A stretch of DNA of 64,000 nt from Colimorpha sp964483145. Its GTDB lineage: Bacteria > Bacteroidota > Bacteroidia > Bacteroidales > P3. This document shows, in pieces, positions 7,882-17,100 of the stretch (positions within the stretch are counted from its first letter, which is position 1; every line of letters starts with the position of its first letter). The stretch lies in contig CAZAAK010000002.1 in the NCBI GenBank assembly GCA_964483145.1, positions 1 to 64,000 of the forward strand, read 5' to 3'. The position numbers were made by a program, and so were the translations under genes. A model generated the notes under the pieces. It was not told the origin of the DNA. It saw only the letters and a list, made by a program, of their open reading frames with translations, and did no database searches.

Positions 7882-10416
7882 ATGAAGAAGGTATTTTCTG
7901 TCTTGTCCTTGCTCTTGGTGCTGATGCTTTCGGCTCCTAGTTTTGCGCAAGTTGTTGTCGGCGGTCAGGAATATGATATTGACTACCTCACTCCCAAGGT
8001 CTATGAGATCGGGGGCATCACTTTTTCCGGTGCTGAAAATTACGATACCCGTATGATTCTCCTTGTAGCAGGTCTTCAGGTGGGTGACCAGATTCGTGTT
8101 CCAAGCGACAAACTTGCTACCGCTGTTGACCGACTTTGGAAGCAAGGTCTTTTTGAGGATGTTCAGATTTACGTCACCCGCATTCAAGACAATAAAATTT
8201 TCTTCGAAATCGAGCTTCGTAGCCGTCCTAAGCTTTCCTATTTTCATTTCGATGGGGTTAAGAAAAACGATGTTGACAAACTAAAGGAGGATATGAAAAT
8301 TGCCGCCGGTGACGTTGTTACAGAGAACCTTCTTGCCACTTCGAAAAACAAGATTCGTGCCTATTATCTTGAGAAAGGCTACACCAATGTAGCCGTTGAT
8401 GCCACCATCGCCGCCGACACTATCACCCAAAACAAGGACGGTCGTGTCATGATTAACTTTGATGTCAAAACTGGTCGCAAAGTCAAGATAGATTCGATTA
8501 TTTTTGAGGGTAATGATAGTGTTAGTAGCAACAAACTGTTGCAACAGATGAAGAACACCCATGATGTCAACTACTTCAAGAAGTTCTATTTTTGGACCCC
8601 TGCTTTCTGGAAGGCTTCTAAGTATCAGGAGGCTAAATTCAATGAGGATTTGGAGAGCATTATTGCCTATTATAATGAGAATGGTTTCCGGGATGCCCGC
8701 ATTATATCCGACACGGTCTATTCCGTCCATAATACTGGCACCAAGACAGACCGACTGATAGTGAGGGTCAAGATTCACGAAGGCCAAAAGTTCTACTTTC
8801 GCAATGTTACTTTTTCCGGTAACACCATTTATCCTACGGAGATGCTCTCTAAGCATCTCCGCATCAACAAAGGAGATCCGTACAACCGTACCCTTCTCGA
8901 GCAGAATATTAGCTACAACCCAGCAGGTACCGATATCAGTTCCCTCTACATGGACAACGGATACCTCTTTTTCAATGCCACTCCGGTAGAGGTGGGTGTA
9001 GAAAGGGACTCTATTGATATCGAAATCCGAATCATTGAGGGGAAGCAGGCTCGTATACGCAATGTCCTCCTTGAGGGCAATACCGTTACCAATGACCGTG
9101 TCATCATGCGTGAACTTCACACTCGTCCTGGCGACCTTTTCAGTCGCGATGCCATCATGCGCAGTCGTCGTGAGCTTGCTACTCTTGGTTATTTTAAAGA
9201 GGAGACCATCATTCCGGATGTCAAACCCAACGCTAAAGACGGTACCGTGGATGTTGTTTACAAACTTGAAGAAGGCAACACTAGCCAGATTCAGCTCCAG
9301 GGTGGCTATGGCAGTGGTATGATTATTGGTCAGATAGGTCTTACGCTTAATAACTTTTCTGCTCGTAATATTTTCAAGAAGAGCGCATGGCAACCTTTGC
9401 CAGCTGGAGATGGGCAAAAACTGTCCATCAATGCCGTTACCAACGGTACCTACTATTACGCTCTCAATGCCTCCTTTACCGAACCTTGGCTTGGCGGGCG
9501 TCGTCCCCAGTCCCTTAGCGTATCGGCCTACCACAATCTCTACAGTAACGGTTATTACTATACTGATCATTCCGATTCTCGCTATTATAGTCTCCGACTC
9601 ACCGGAGGCGGCATATCCCTTGCCAAACGTCTCAAATGGCCGGATGACTATTTCATTATTTCGCACAGCCTTTCCTACAAACATTATAACCTTCACAACT
9701 ATACCATTCTCGCTGGTACTGCTTTCACCGATGGCAAGGCCAATGATTTCTCCTACGGGCTAACTATCAGCCGCAACTCTCTTGATTCGCCCATCTATGC
9801 TCGAAGCGGCTCCGAAATCTCTGTTTCTGGCTACGTAACCCCTCCATATTCTGCGTTCACTAACAAGGACTATTCCACTCTCAGTGCGCAGGACAAATAT
9901 CGTTGGGTAGAATACTATAAGGTCAACCTTCGTGGGTCTTGGATGCTAAACCTTGTGGGTGATGTGGTGCTCAATGCCCGTGCTCGTTTTGGTTGGCTCG
10001 GCTCCTATAACAAAAGTATCGGTACGTCTCCTTTCGGGCGTTATTTCCTTGGTGGCGATGGACTCTCCTCCTGGATGCTTGATGGCCGCGAAGTGGTGCC
10101 TTTGCGTGGCTATGAGAACAATTCCCTTAGTCCCGACGACGGTGCTGCAGTTTTTGATCGATACACCCTTGAGGTTCGGCAGCCTATCATTGAGAGCGCC
10201 AGTGCCACCATTTGGGTGCTCGGATTCCTTGAAGGTGGCAACGCGTGGAGCGACATTCGAGACTTCCAACCGTTCAATATCTATAACTCTGCCGGTCTCG
10301 GGGTCCGTGTTTACATGCCTATGTTTGGCCTCATCGGTGTTGACTGGGGTTATGGATTTGATGGTGCCAATGGCGGTTCCCACTTCCATTTCAGTATTGG
10401 ACAAAGTATAGACTGA
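7882..10416 (+). CDS. bamA: Outer membrane protein assembly factor BamA
   Basis: The central Omp85 protein that folds beta-barrels into the outer membrane. The signal peptide ends near residue 22 (SAPSFAQ). Residues about 40-450 hold a chain of POTRA domains, recognisable from repeated patterns such as IGGITFSGAENYDTRMI, KIDSIIFEGNDSVS and RIRNVLLEGNTVTNDRV. The C-terminal half (about 480-844) is the 16-strand surface-antigen barrel. The protein ends in GQSID, so it lacks the terminal aromatic residue common in proteobacterial barrels. Skp-like ompH genes follow after 9 bp, consistent with a barrel-assembly operon. Confidence 0.96.
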   Translation: MKKVFSVLSLLLVLMLSAPSFAQVVVGGQEYDIDYLTPKVYEIGGITFSGAENYDTRMILLVAGLQVGDQIRVPSDKLATAVDRLWKQGLFEDVQIYVTRIQDNKIFFEIELRSRPKLSYFHFDGVKKNDVDKLKEDMKIAAGDVVTENLLATSKNKIRAYYLEKGYTNVAVDATIAADTITQNKDGRVMINFDVKTGRKVKIDSIIFEGNDSVSSNKLLQQMKNTHDVNYFKKFYFWTPAFWKASKYQEAKFNEDLESIIAYYNENGFRDARIISDTVYSVHNTGTKTDRLIVRVKIHEGQKFYFRNVTFSGNTIYPTEMLSKHLRINKGDPYNRTLLEQNISYNPAGTDISSLYMDNGYLFFNATPVEVGVERDSIDIEIRIIEGKQARIRNVLLEGNTVTNDRVIMRELHTRPGDLFSRDAIMRSRRELATLGYFKEETIIPDVKPNAKDGTVDVVYKLEEGNTSQIQLQGGYGSGMIIGQIGLTLNNFSARNIFKKSAWQPLPAGDGQKLSINAVTNGTYYYALNASFTEPWLGGRRPQSLSVSAYHNLYSNGYYYTDHSDSRYYSLRLTGGGISLAKRLKWPDDYFIISHSLSYKHYNLHNYTILAGTAFTDGKANDFSYGLTISRNSLDSPIYARSGSEISVSGYVTPPYSAFTNKDYSTLSAQDKYRWVEYYKVNLRGSWMLNLVGDVVLNARARFGWLGSYNKSIGTSPFGRYFLGGDGLSSWMLDGREVVPLRGYENNSLSPDDGAAVFDRYTLEVRQPIIESASATIWVLGFLEGGNAWSDIRDFQPFNIYNSAGLGVRVYMPMFGLIGVDWGYGFDGANGGSHFHFSIGQSID

Positions 10417-10425
10417 TCGCACCAT

Positions 10426-11046
10426 ATGACCATGAAAAAACGCTCTCTAGCACTCTTCTTTCTCATGGCATTCTTGTCCACTGTGCAAGCGCAGAAATAT
10501 GCTTGTGTCAATACTGATTATATTATGCGGAGGATGCCAGAGTATAATCAGGCCCTCAGCAAAATTAATAAGTATATTGATGAATGGAAGGGTGAAATTG
10601 AGGTCAAGCAGCAGGAAGTTGATGAGCTTCGCGAGCGTTATCAACAAGAGGCATATCTTTTGCCAGACAATCTCAAGCAACGTCGTCAGGAAGAAATTCG
10701 CAATAAAGAAACAGAACTTCGCAACCTTCAGCGCCAACGTTTTTCTGCTGGTGGCGACCTTGACCAAAAGCGTACAGAACTTATCAAACCTGTGCAAGAC
10801 CGTGTCTACAACACCATTGAACGTATCGCCCATGAGAAGAATTTTGCTTTCGTCTTCGACAAGGCGGCTTCTGCCACGGTGCTCTATGTGGGCGAAAAAT
10901 ACGATATTAGCAATCAGGTGCTTGAGTTGATGGGAATCAAGCCCAATTCTGCACTTGAGGCTAGCAATGCCGCGCCCGCTGCCGCCGGTAAATCGGGCAA
11001 TAGCCGTGGTGAAGCCCGCGACAACTCTCGTAAGGAAGTCCGTTAA
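10426..11046 (+). CDS. OmpH/Skp family periplasmic chaperone (first copy)
   Basis: A 206-residue protein with a signal peptide (ATG at 10426, or 10432 giving MKKRSLALFF) cleaved near VQAQ. The mature part is a long charged helical hairpin (about 45-120, with QEVDELRERYQQEA) flanked by the beta-strand core of Skp (YACVNTDYIMRRMPEY at the start, FAFVFDKAASATVLYV near the end). Skp trimers hold unfolded outer-membrane proteins in the periplasm on their way to BamA. The last 40 residues are a low-complexity Ala/Ser/Arg tail absent from the second copy. Confidence 0.9.
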   Translation: MTMKKRSLALFFLMAFLSTVQAQKYACVNTDYIMRRMPEYNQALSKINKYIDEWKGEIEVKQQEVDELRERYQQEAYLLPDNLKQRRQEEIRNKETELRNLQRQRFSAGGDLDQKRTELIKPVQDRVYNTIERIAHEKNFAFVFDKAASATVLYVGEKYDISNQVLELMGIKPNSALEASNAAPAAAGKSGNSRGEARDNSRKEVR

Positions 11047-11116
11047 TCCGTTGCACTTTATTTTGGCGAATGCTGAGAAGAATGACTTATAAGAACAAAA
11101 CAACATACAAAACAAC

Positions 11117-11629
11117 ATGAAGAAAGGATTTATCGTAGTATTGGTAGCCCTGTTTGCCTTCGGTGGCAATGCTATGGCTCAGAAAAACATCAAACTCGGT
11201 TACATCAACTCCAATGAACTTATGGAGATTATGCCAGGCCGTGACACTGCCATGGCCCAGCTTCAGAAAGATGTTGAAGATGCCCAGGCCGAGTTAGAGG
11301 CCATGGGGAAAGAGTACGAAACCAAAGTCAATGAGTATATGGCCAAGCGTGATCAGCTTTCCGAGCTTATCCGCAAGACTAAGGAAAGTGACCTTCAGGC
11401 CATGAGTGCCCGTATTGAGGAGTTTAGGTCCAATGCAAAAGGACTGCTTGAGAAACGACAGGAAGAATTGCTCAAACCGATTGTTGACCGCGCCAAGGCT
11501 GCCATTGAAGAGGTTGGTAAGGAAAACGGATATACTTACATCTTTGATGCCGGAGTTGGAGCTATTCTCTATTCTCAGGACAGCGATGACATTATGCCGC
11601 TTGTCAAGAAAAAGCTTGGCTTGAAATAA
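11117..11629 (+). CDS. OmpH/Skp family periplasmic chaperone (second copy)
   Basis: A 170-residue Skp-like chaperone with a signal peptide ending AMAQ. The order is strand core (KLGYINSNELMEIMPGRD), a coiled-coil arm about residues 50-110 (QLQKDVEDAQAELEAMGKEY), then the closing strands (YTYIFDAGVGAILYS). It lies 70 bp behind the first ompH. The two are clearly paralogues but differ in arm sequence and tail, so they may serve different clients. Tandem ompH genes behind bamA are usual in Bacteroidales. Confidence 0.92.
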   Translation: MKKGFIVVLVALFAFGGNAMAQKNIKLGYINSNELMEIMPGRDTAMAQLQKDVEDAQAELEAMGKEYETKVNEYMAKRDQLSELIRKTKESDLQAMSARIEEFRSNAKGLLEKRQEELLKPIVDRAKAAIEEVGKENGYTYIFDAGVGAILYSQDSDDIMPLVKKKLGLK

Positions 11630-11710
11630 TTGATTTTTCTCAAGTTCCCGGCGGTCAGCAGGTCGTATCTTTTTGGGATACTGTCGGTTGGCCGCCGAAA
11701 ATTTTTGTCT

Positions 11711-13249
11711 ATGCTAGTCAAAACCTTTGGTAGTGCCATCCATGGAGTTGGTGCTATGCTTGTCACTATTGAAGTGAGTGTCGATAAGGGCGTTGGTTTT
11801 GCCATTGTTGGTCTTCCTGACAATGCTGTCAAGGAAAGTCAGCAACGTATTGCTACCGCTGTTGCCCATTGTGGATTTCATGTGCCAGGGAAAAAAATAG
11901 TAGTCAACATGGCCCCTGCCGATATTAAAAAGGAAGGTGCGGCCTATGATCTAACTATTGCCATAGGCATTCTTGCAGCTTCTGGAGAGATGCGCGCTGA
12001 TGACCTCGGACAATATCTCATCATGGGTGAACTTTCCCTTGACGGTACCCTGCGCCCAATCAAGGGCGTTCTCCCGATTGCCATTGAGGCACGGCGGCGT
12101 AAGTTCAAGGGCATCATTTTGCCGCGCGAAAATGCTCGAGAGGCTGCTATAGTCAACAATCTAGAAGTCTATGGTGCCGCCAATGTCAAGGAGGTTATCG
12201 ACCACCTTAATGGCGAGCAGATGATGCAACCTACGGTGGTCGACACCCGCGCCGAGTTCGCCTCACACCTTAATCAATATGAGTTCGATTTTGCAGACGT
12301 TAAGGGGCAGGAGGTCCTCAAGCGCGCGTTGGAAATTGCTGCAGCGGGTGGGCACAATGTCATTATGATAGGTCCTCCAGGCTCTGGTAAAACAATGTTG
12401 GCCAAACGTATGCCTTCCATTCTGCCGCCCCTTAGCCTTGAGGAGGCATTGGAAACCACCCAGATTCATAGTGTTGCCGGAAAAATGAGACATCAGGACT
12501 CTCTCATTGCCGTACGTCCTTTTAGGGCTCCGCACCATACCGTGTCGGACGTTGCTCTAGTAGGCGGTGGCGCCAACCCGCAACCTGGTGAAATAAGTTT
12601 GGCTCACAATGGTGTGCTTTTCCTTGACGAATTGCCAGAGTTCAAGAGGTCTGTCTTGGAAGTTTTAAGGCAACCTATGGAGGAACGTCGGGTTACCGTA
12701 TCGAGGGCCAAACTGACTGTCGACTATCCGGCAAGCTTTATGTTGGTGGCTGCCATGAATCCTTGTCCTTGTGGCTATTACAATCATCCTACAATCCAGT
12801 GCACTTGCGCTCCCGGAGCAGTAAAGAAGTATATGAACAAGGTTTCAGGCCCTTTGTTGGACCGCATCGACATACAAGTCGAGGTCATTCCAGTACCTTT
12901 CAGCGAACTGTCTGTCAAGCAGCCGGGTGAGAGTAGTGCTATTATTCGGGAGCGCGTCATAGCAGCCCGTCATATTCAGGAGGATAGGTTCAAGGACTGC
13001 CCGGGCGTTCACTGCAACGCTCAAATGGGTAGCAAACTTTTCCATCGGTATTGTGTTTTGGACAGTGAAAGCCAAGAGATGATGCGTACAGCCATGGATC
13101 GGCTTGGCCTCTCTGCCCGTGCCTACGACCGCATATTAAAGGTGGCCCGCACCATTGCCGACCTCGCTAATGTTCCAAACATCACTTCCGCACACCTTGC
13201 CGAAGCTCTCACTTTCCGTTCTCTCGACCGCGACAGCTGGGGAAGATAA
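11711..13249 (+). CDS. YifB family Mg-chelatase-like AAA+ ATPase (ComM-like)
   Basis: A 512-residue protein of the YifB/ComM family. The N-terminal ChlI-type domain (about 1-180) starts MLVKTFGSAIHGVGAMLVTI. An AAA+ core follows, with Walker A GPPGSGKT near residue 221 and Walker B LFLDELPEF near 303. A cysteine-rich NPCPCGYY...CTCAPG motif lies near 350, and the C-terminal helical domain closes it. ComM is a helicase that promotes branch migration during transformation; in other bacteria the role is less clear. ATG 11711 gives the usual family length; an in-frame ATG at 11630 would add 27 unmatched residues. Often murI occupies this place behind ompH; here it is yifB. Confidence 0.94.
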   Translation: MLVKTFGSAIHGVGAMLVTIEVSVDKGVGFAIVGLPDNAVKESQQRIATAVAHCGFHVPGKKIVVNMAPADIKKEGAAYDLTIAIGILAASGEMRADDLGQYLIMGELSLDGTLRPIKGVLPIAIEARRRKFKGIILPRENAREAAIVNNLEVYGAANVKEVIDHLNGEQMMQPTVVDTRAEFASHLNQYEFDFADVKGQEVLKRALEIAAAGGHNVIMIGPPGSGKTMLAKRMPSILPPLSLEEALETTQIHSVAGKMRHQDSLIAVRPFRAPHHTVSDVALVGGGANPQPGEISLAHNGVLFLDELPEFKRSVLEVLRQPMEERRVTVSRAKLTVDYPASFMLVAAMNPCPCGYYNHPTIQCTCAPGAVKKYMNKVSGPLLDRIDIQVEVIPVPFSELSVKQPGESSAIIRERVIAARHIQEDRFKDCPGVHCNAQMGSKLFHRYCVLDSESQEMMRTAMDRLGLSARAYDRILKVARTIADLANVPNITSAHLAEALTFRSLDRDSWGR

Positions 13250-13293
13250 ACCTTTTTGAGATCTCCTCTTGATGCCTACAGTTGTTGCTGTAC

Positions 13294-14754
13294 CTAGTAT
13301 TGCAGGAAAAATGGTTTTTCTCCGCTATCTTCTGTCTTGTTCTGCCAAGGTCCGTGGAGTAGGAATCCGCTAGCTGGTGATGGCGTGACGGTGTATTGCT
13401 GGCGTCCTTCAGGGTTGAGTAAAATGAAATGTGGATAGGAAACTACTTGATAGTATTCCAACAGTTTGTAGTTACCATTAAAATGTAGCCACGTCCAATT
13501 GTAGCGCGAACCCTTTTTGGAGTTTCTGAGGAAGTGGTACATCTTTTGGAATTCACGGTCGCAGCAGATGGTTACGAACTCTACATTCTTGTTGTATGCG
13601 CTATCTTTAAAGTGCGCCATGGTTTCCAGTTCGGCAATGCAGTTGGGGTCGCCCACACGCACGAAGGATATGTAGACCCACTTGCCCTTCAAGGTGTCCA
13701 CCGAGACCATCTTTTTGTTCACATCAGGCAGTTCAAAGGTGGGTACTTCAGTGCCTTTTACTTTCTGTCGCAACTTCTCTATGATGCGGTTCGCCAAAAT
13801 CTTATGCTCGGGGAACTTACTCCCGTTTCCAATCAAACTTATCATGCTTATCACTTTGCTAGGCTCGTAGTAATTTGCCTGGTAGAACGATTCCTGCAAG
13901 GCTTGTAACGCCACCAGTTCGCGTACCTGCTCGTTGCGGATAAGTGTGTCTGTGCCAATGGAGTCGAGATAGACACCTGCCTTTAGGTCATTGACCCAAT
14001 GGGCCATCTGCCATATTGGAATTTTGTTGGTGCCTTTGGAAACTGTATTAGCAAAAAGGGTGTAGAAAAACGACATATAGTTGTCGTCGTAGTAAAGGAT
14101 GGGTTGGTCCTTTATGTAGTGGTTGACCATGTGGCTACGACTGTCGAAGTGTAGACTGTACTTGAGACTAGCCAATTGGTACCGTTTGTATCGGTTGAAA
14201 AATTCGTTGCGGGTGTCGGGTGCTTTTCCCCCAACTTCCACTTCCAAGCTGTCGAAATAGCGCTTTTGCGGGCGAAACCGTGCATCAAAGAATATTCGGT
14301 GGCTGTCCAAATAACTTGCCACGACAGATTCATAGTTGGATATCAATCCGTTGAGCTCGTCCTCTGGCATGTTGATAAACTCTAGCGGCAATACTTCGGG
14401 GTCAAGGAAGATATTCTTCTTCTCGTCGATATCCCAATCAAAGCTAGGTACATACACTTCGTAGTCGCGGCCTGGCTCCACAAAGAACGACTGGCTGTAA
14501 TTCTCAATCTGTAGAATCATTAGGGTTGGATAGTTGGCATAGGCCTTTAGTTCGAAATTGTGGTTTTCGTTGATTGAGGTTTGGTCTTCTAATTCCTCAG
14601 TTAAGGTGAGCATATCGGTGTAACGATAGAGGTAAACCTTTTTTCCGGCGCCATCCACCACCTCGCCTTGAATGGTGATATTTGTTTGTGCTTCAGCCAG
14701 TCCAACTAAAAGCACAAACAATACAATGGTTATCAATTTTGGGGTATTTCTCAT
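13294..14754 (-). CDS. Thioredoxin-fold (TlpA-like) exported protein lacking the CXXC site
   Basis: A 486-residue protein with a signal peptide (MRNTPKLITIVLFVLLVGLAEAQ), an N-terminal beta domain like those before Bacteroidota TlpA-type proteins (TIQGEVVDGAGKKVYLYRY), a helical middle, and a C-terminal thioredoxin fold from about residue 350. Where TlpA has WCXPC, this protein has VGDPNC, so only the second cysteine remains. The cis-proline region (VSYPHFILLNPEG) is kept. It therefore cannot act as an ordinary disulfide reductase. It might be a structural or binding protein or use a single cysteine. It is convergent with yifB and has its own promoter about 200 bases upstream. Confidence 0.85.
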   Translation of the reverse strand: MRNTPKLITIVLFVLLVGLAEAQTNITIQGEVVDGAGKKVYLYRYTDMLTLTEELEDQTSINENHNFELKAYANYPTLMILQIENYSQSFFVEPGRDYEVYVPSFDWDIDEKKNIFLDPEVLPLEFINMPEDELNGLISNYESVVASYLDSHRIFFDARFRPQKRYFDSLEVEVGGKAPDTRNEFFNRYKRYQLASLKYSLHFDSRSHMVNHYIKDQPILYYDDNYMSFFYTLFANTVSKGTNKIPIWQMAHWVNDLKAGVYLDSIGTDTLIRNEQVRELVALQALQESFYQANYYEPSKVISMISLIGNGSKFPEHKILANRIIEKLRQKVKGTEVPTFELPDVNKKMVSVDTLKGKWVYISFVRVGDPNCIAELETMAHFKDSAYNKNVEFVTICCDREFQKMYHFLRNSKKGSRYNWTWLHFNGNYKLLEYYQVVSYPHFILLNPEGRQQYTVTPSPASGFLLHGPWQNKTEDSGEKPFFLQY

Positions 14755-14952
14755 ATCTTCAAACTTATTAATTGCTGAGTGGAAACATCTCGAATCCGTT
14801 AAGTTCGGTCATCTGTGCACCGTTTGGTTACATGCCCACAACTTCATAAGTGAGATGGCTTTCCCAATTCGTAGGGGTTCAAAGCCCCATACCAGTACAT
14901 CAACCGCTCAAGTGACCTTTTTCGACATATCCGTATTGTCATTTTGACGGTG

Positions 14953-14960
14953 CAAAGATA
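14953..14960 (-). promoter_or_regulatory. Promoter -7 box for the thioredoxin-fold gene
   Basis: The minus strand reads TATCTTTG, the Bacteroidota -7 consensus TAnnTTTG. It predicts a leader of about 190 bases. The bases around it are almost the same as at the recA promoter (39699-39706). The leader also shares CCAATTCGT (plus strand) with the recA leader. Confidence 0.7.
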
Positions 14961-15150
14961 CAAAATATTTCTGATACACTAAGCATTTTTCAAGTATGCG
15001 AAATTTCCGGTATAGTGGAGAAACAGATTCGACCGATGGTTTTACACGTTCTGCCTACGGGCTAGAGGATGTCTTCAGATGTTAGCCTGTATTCGACCTG
15101 TTAGGTGTCTCCAATCAGCCAATTAGGTCCTCGTGAGGTAGCACTACGGT

Positions 15151-15267
15151 TGTCTTTTTGTTTACCTTTCTCTTACCTTTCTTTTTCATATTGTTTAGGT
15201 AAGGTAGATAAAAGGTAAATAAAAAGTAAAAGAAAGGTAAACAAAATGTAAACTAAATAACGAAATT
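15151..15267. repeat. Long hairpin of 11-bp units, copy 1
   Basis: The left arm has about four 11-bp units of the form TTTTGTTTACC, and the right arm about five of the form AGGTAAAnnAA, inverted with respect to the left. Right-arm units read AGGTAGATAAA, AGGTAAATAAA, AAGTAAAAGAA, AGGTAAACAAA, ATGTAAACTAA. This is the most diverged of the three copies. The phased A-runs would bend the DNA, and the RNA could fold into one long stem. It lies about 190 bases upstream of the -7 box of the thioredoxin-fold gene. Confidence 0.9.
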
Positions 15268-15451
15268 ACTAATACCTTACCCATACTTTACCCTCACCTC
15301 ACATAAATCTTTCCCATTACGCTCGAATCATCAAATGCTGTTGTAATACAATATTTTGTAGTTGATGTAAGGATGGCTTATCGGCACTCCGATTGAGTTG
15401 GCCAATAACGGGTTTGGGTAAGGTAAGTGGATCGTGACGTTTGAGGCAAAA

Positions 15452-15649
15452 CTAGGGCATCCACTGGGGATTTTTTGATTGAAGATGGTTGATGTATAGT
15501 TTAAAGATATCGCAGATGGCTGATGCCAAGTATGTGCTCTTTTGTCTCAAGTTTATGCACATGTCCATGCCCAGGACAGTAGTTGACAGATGTCCGGTGT
15601 TGGGATATTGTAGCCTCAGTTGCAAGGCTTTCTGGCATTTTTTTACCTA
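15452..15649 (-). pseudogene. Possible decayed ORF fragment
   Basis: The minus strand has 65 codons without a stop. Around the middle it reads LSTTVLGMDMCINLRQKSTY and then LASAICDIFKLYINHLQ, with protein-like composition, no start codon and a TAG at its end. A second fragment upstream, in another frame, reads FWRSRYLSSARKVSTTFSAP. Together these suggest a frameshifted remnant, perhaps of a transposase, but I do not recognise the family. Confidence 0.3.
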
Positions 15650-15869
15650 GTCATGGGGCGCTAAAAGTTGTTGATACTTTCCTGGCCGATGACAGATACC
15701 GACTGCGCCAGAAAGGGGCATGAACAGAATTTTGGGTTAGTGATATAGTTTCGGTCTATGGTGAGAGTCTTTAAAGGTAATATAAATCAGCCATTTGGAT
15801 GGATATAATTTAGGAAGGTGGGGTAAAAAATCACTACAAATAGCTATTTCTTAGGTGGGGCAAAGAGTG

Positions 15870-15877
15870 TACTTTTG
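15870..15877 (+). promoter_or_regulatory. Promoter -7 box driving a candidate small RNA
   Basis: The plus strand reads TACTTTTG, with a TTTC 19 bases upstream in the -33 position (consensus TTTG). No credible protein lies downstream before the terminator at 16010, so it most likely drives a non-coding transcript. Confidence 0.55.
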
Positions 15878-15882
15878 CAGCC

Positions 15883-16039
15883 GGATAGAGAGAGGGAAAT
15901 AGGTGTTGGCTTGAGAGAAAAGCTTTGTGTCAGCCGTAGTGACCGTTTAGAATTTAAAAGGGAGATATCATCTAGAAAGATTAATAACTGGTTAGTATGT
16001 AGTGTTTTTAGGACTTGCATTGTTTGCAGGTCCTTTTTT
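15883..16039 (+). ncRNA. Candidate small RNA of about 157 nt
   Basis: Inferred from a promoter (15870-15877) and a strong intrinsic terminator (16010-16039) on the same strand with no plausible ORF between them. The body holds a local stem around 15909-15936 (GGCTTGA pairing with TCAGCC, one bulge). The 66-codon open stretch across it has no ATG at a sensible place and no protein-like composition. It is tail-to-tail with dusB, so it could also act on the dusB message end. I could not match it to 6S RNA or another named class. Confidence 0.45.
16010..16039 (+). terminator. Intrinsic terminator of the candidate small RNA
   Basis: AGGACTTGCA pairs with TGCAGGTCCT (10 base pairs, one G-U) around a TTGTT loop, followed by TTTTTT. 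This is the clearest intrinsic terminator in the first third of the window, and it does not follow any protein gene on its strand. Confidence 0.85.
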
Positions 16040-16069
16040 GTATGGTGGGGCATAATTGGTGATAGGGTA

Positions 16070-17089
16070 TTATAGATTTTCAGTAAAATCGCATCCAATG
16101 TTTTTGCTCGGCTCTTGGGTGATTTGATAGTGTTCGGATATTCTGTCAAGTATAGTTTCAATCTCATCAAGGGATGTGGCGTTTACTAGCGGAATACGGA
16201 ACTGCTTGAAATCATGTAGTCCTTTGAAGTATCCGCCATAGTGTTTGCGCATTTCGAATATGGCTGTATGTTCACCTTTGAACTCAATGGCAGCCAAGAG
16301 GTGTTTGTGGCAGACCTGCACCCGTTCTTGAATGGTAACAAGGCGTTCGGGTTCACCTCGAAATAAACGTTGTGTCTGTTCGAAAATCCAAGGGTTGCCG
16401 ATGGCACCGCGACCGATAAGGATGCCATCAACGCCATGCCTCTGTTTTGCCTCTACAGCTTGGTTTGGCGTGACGATGTCACCATTGCCGAGGACGGGAA
16501 TGTGCATGCGGGGATTGTTTTTCACTTCACCAATGAGGGTCCAATCCGCCGAGCCTTGGTACATTTGTGCCTTGGTACGGCCATGGATACTAAGTGCGGC
16601 AATGCCAATATCTTGCAATCGCTCAGCTAGGTCAACAATCGGTTTATTGTTGGCATCGAAGCCGAGACGTGTCTTGACGGTGACAGGGATGTGCGCGCGA
16701 CGGACTACCGCCTTGGTAATATGCAACATTTTGGGAATATCATTGAGGATGCCACTACCAGCACCTTTACCTGCCACTTTGCGGACAGGGCAACCCCAAT
16801 TGATGTCAATAAAGTCGGGATGTTGTGCCTCCACAATGTCAACGCACTTCACCAACTCCTCTTCATGAGCTCCGAAAATCTGAATTCCCAAAGGCCGCTG
16901 GGTGGGGGAGAAGCGCATTTTTCGATAACTCTTTTCGGCCTCGCGGTTGAGGGCTTCGGAAGCGATAAACTCGGTGATAAGCAAATCGGCCCCGAAGCTT
17001 TTGCAGAGTTCGCGGAAGGGAAGGTCGGTGACATCGTCCATAGGCGAAAGTCCAAGGACACAATATTTTCCAAAGTTCAACGTTTTCAT
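16070..17089 (-). CDS. dusB: tRNA-dihydrouridine synthase (DusB-like)
   Basis: A flavin enzyme reducing uridine to dihydrouridine in the D-loop of tRNAs. The 339-residue protein has the FMN-barrel start LGLSPMDDVTDLPFRELC, the catalytic cysteine in INWGCPVRKVAGKGAGS, and phosphate-binding motifs such as GNGDIVTPNQA and GVDGILIGRGAIGNPWIF. ATG 17089 is chosen because a -7 box (17101-17108) sits just upstream. The longer reading from 17149 would place that box inside the coding region and overlap cdd. It is divergent from cdd. Confidence 0.94.
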   Translation of the reverse strand: MKTLNFGKYCVLGLSPMDDVTDLPFRELCKSFGADLLITEFIASEALNREAEKSYRKMRFSPTQRPLGIQIFGAHEEELVKCVDIVEAQHPDFIDINWGCPVRKVAGKGAGSGILNDIPKMLHITKAVVRRAHIPVTVKTRLGFDANNKPIVDLAERLQDIGIAALSIHGRTKAQMYQGSADWTLIGEVKNNPRMHIPVLGNGDIVTPNQAVEAKQRHGVDGILIGRGAIGNPWIFEQTQRLFRGEPERLVTIQERVQVCHKHLLAAIEFKGEHTAIFEMRKHYGGYFKGLHDFKQFRIPLVNATSLDEIETILDRISEHYQITQEPSKNIGCDFTENL

Positions 17090-17100
17090 AAAGGAACGTG

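Larger units (their letters stand above)
14961..15869. other. Gene-poor stretch between the thioredoxin-fold gene and dusB
   Basis: No convincing gene is present. It holds one copy of the long 11-bp-unit hairpin element (15151-15267), a minus-strand open stretch that looks like a decayed protein (15452-15649), and otherwise sequence with no structure I can name. The right flank of the hairpin (15268-15340) resembles the right flank of the copy at 40058-40173. Confidence 0.6.

Noticed and set aside
8281..9696. 471-codon open frame on the minus strand opposite bamA
   Set aside because: It lies wholly within bamA, shows no signal, domain or promoter, and its composition is what antisense reading of a GC-skewed coding region gives.
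15151..15267. 11-bp arrays considered as a CRISPR array or as ordinary terminators
   Set aside because: Units are contiguous without spacers and inverted halfway, with no cas genes. They do not directly follow a gene's stop codon, and copies 2 and 3 lie between divergent units.
15875..16075. 66-codon plus-strand frame across the candidate small RNA
   Set aside because: It starts with TTG inside the promoter box and runs through the intrinsic terminator stem, so it cannot be a normal gene.
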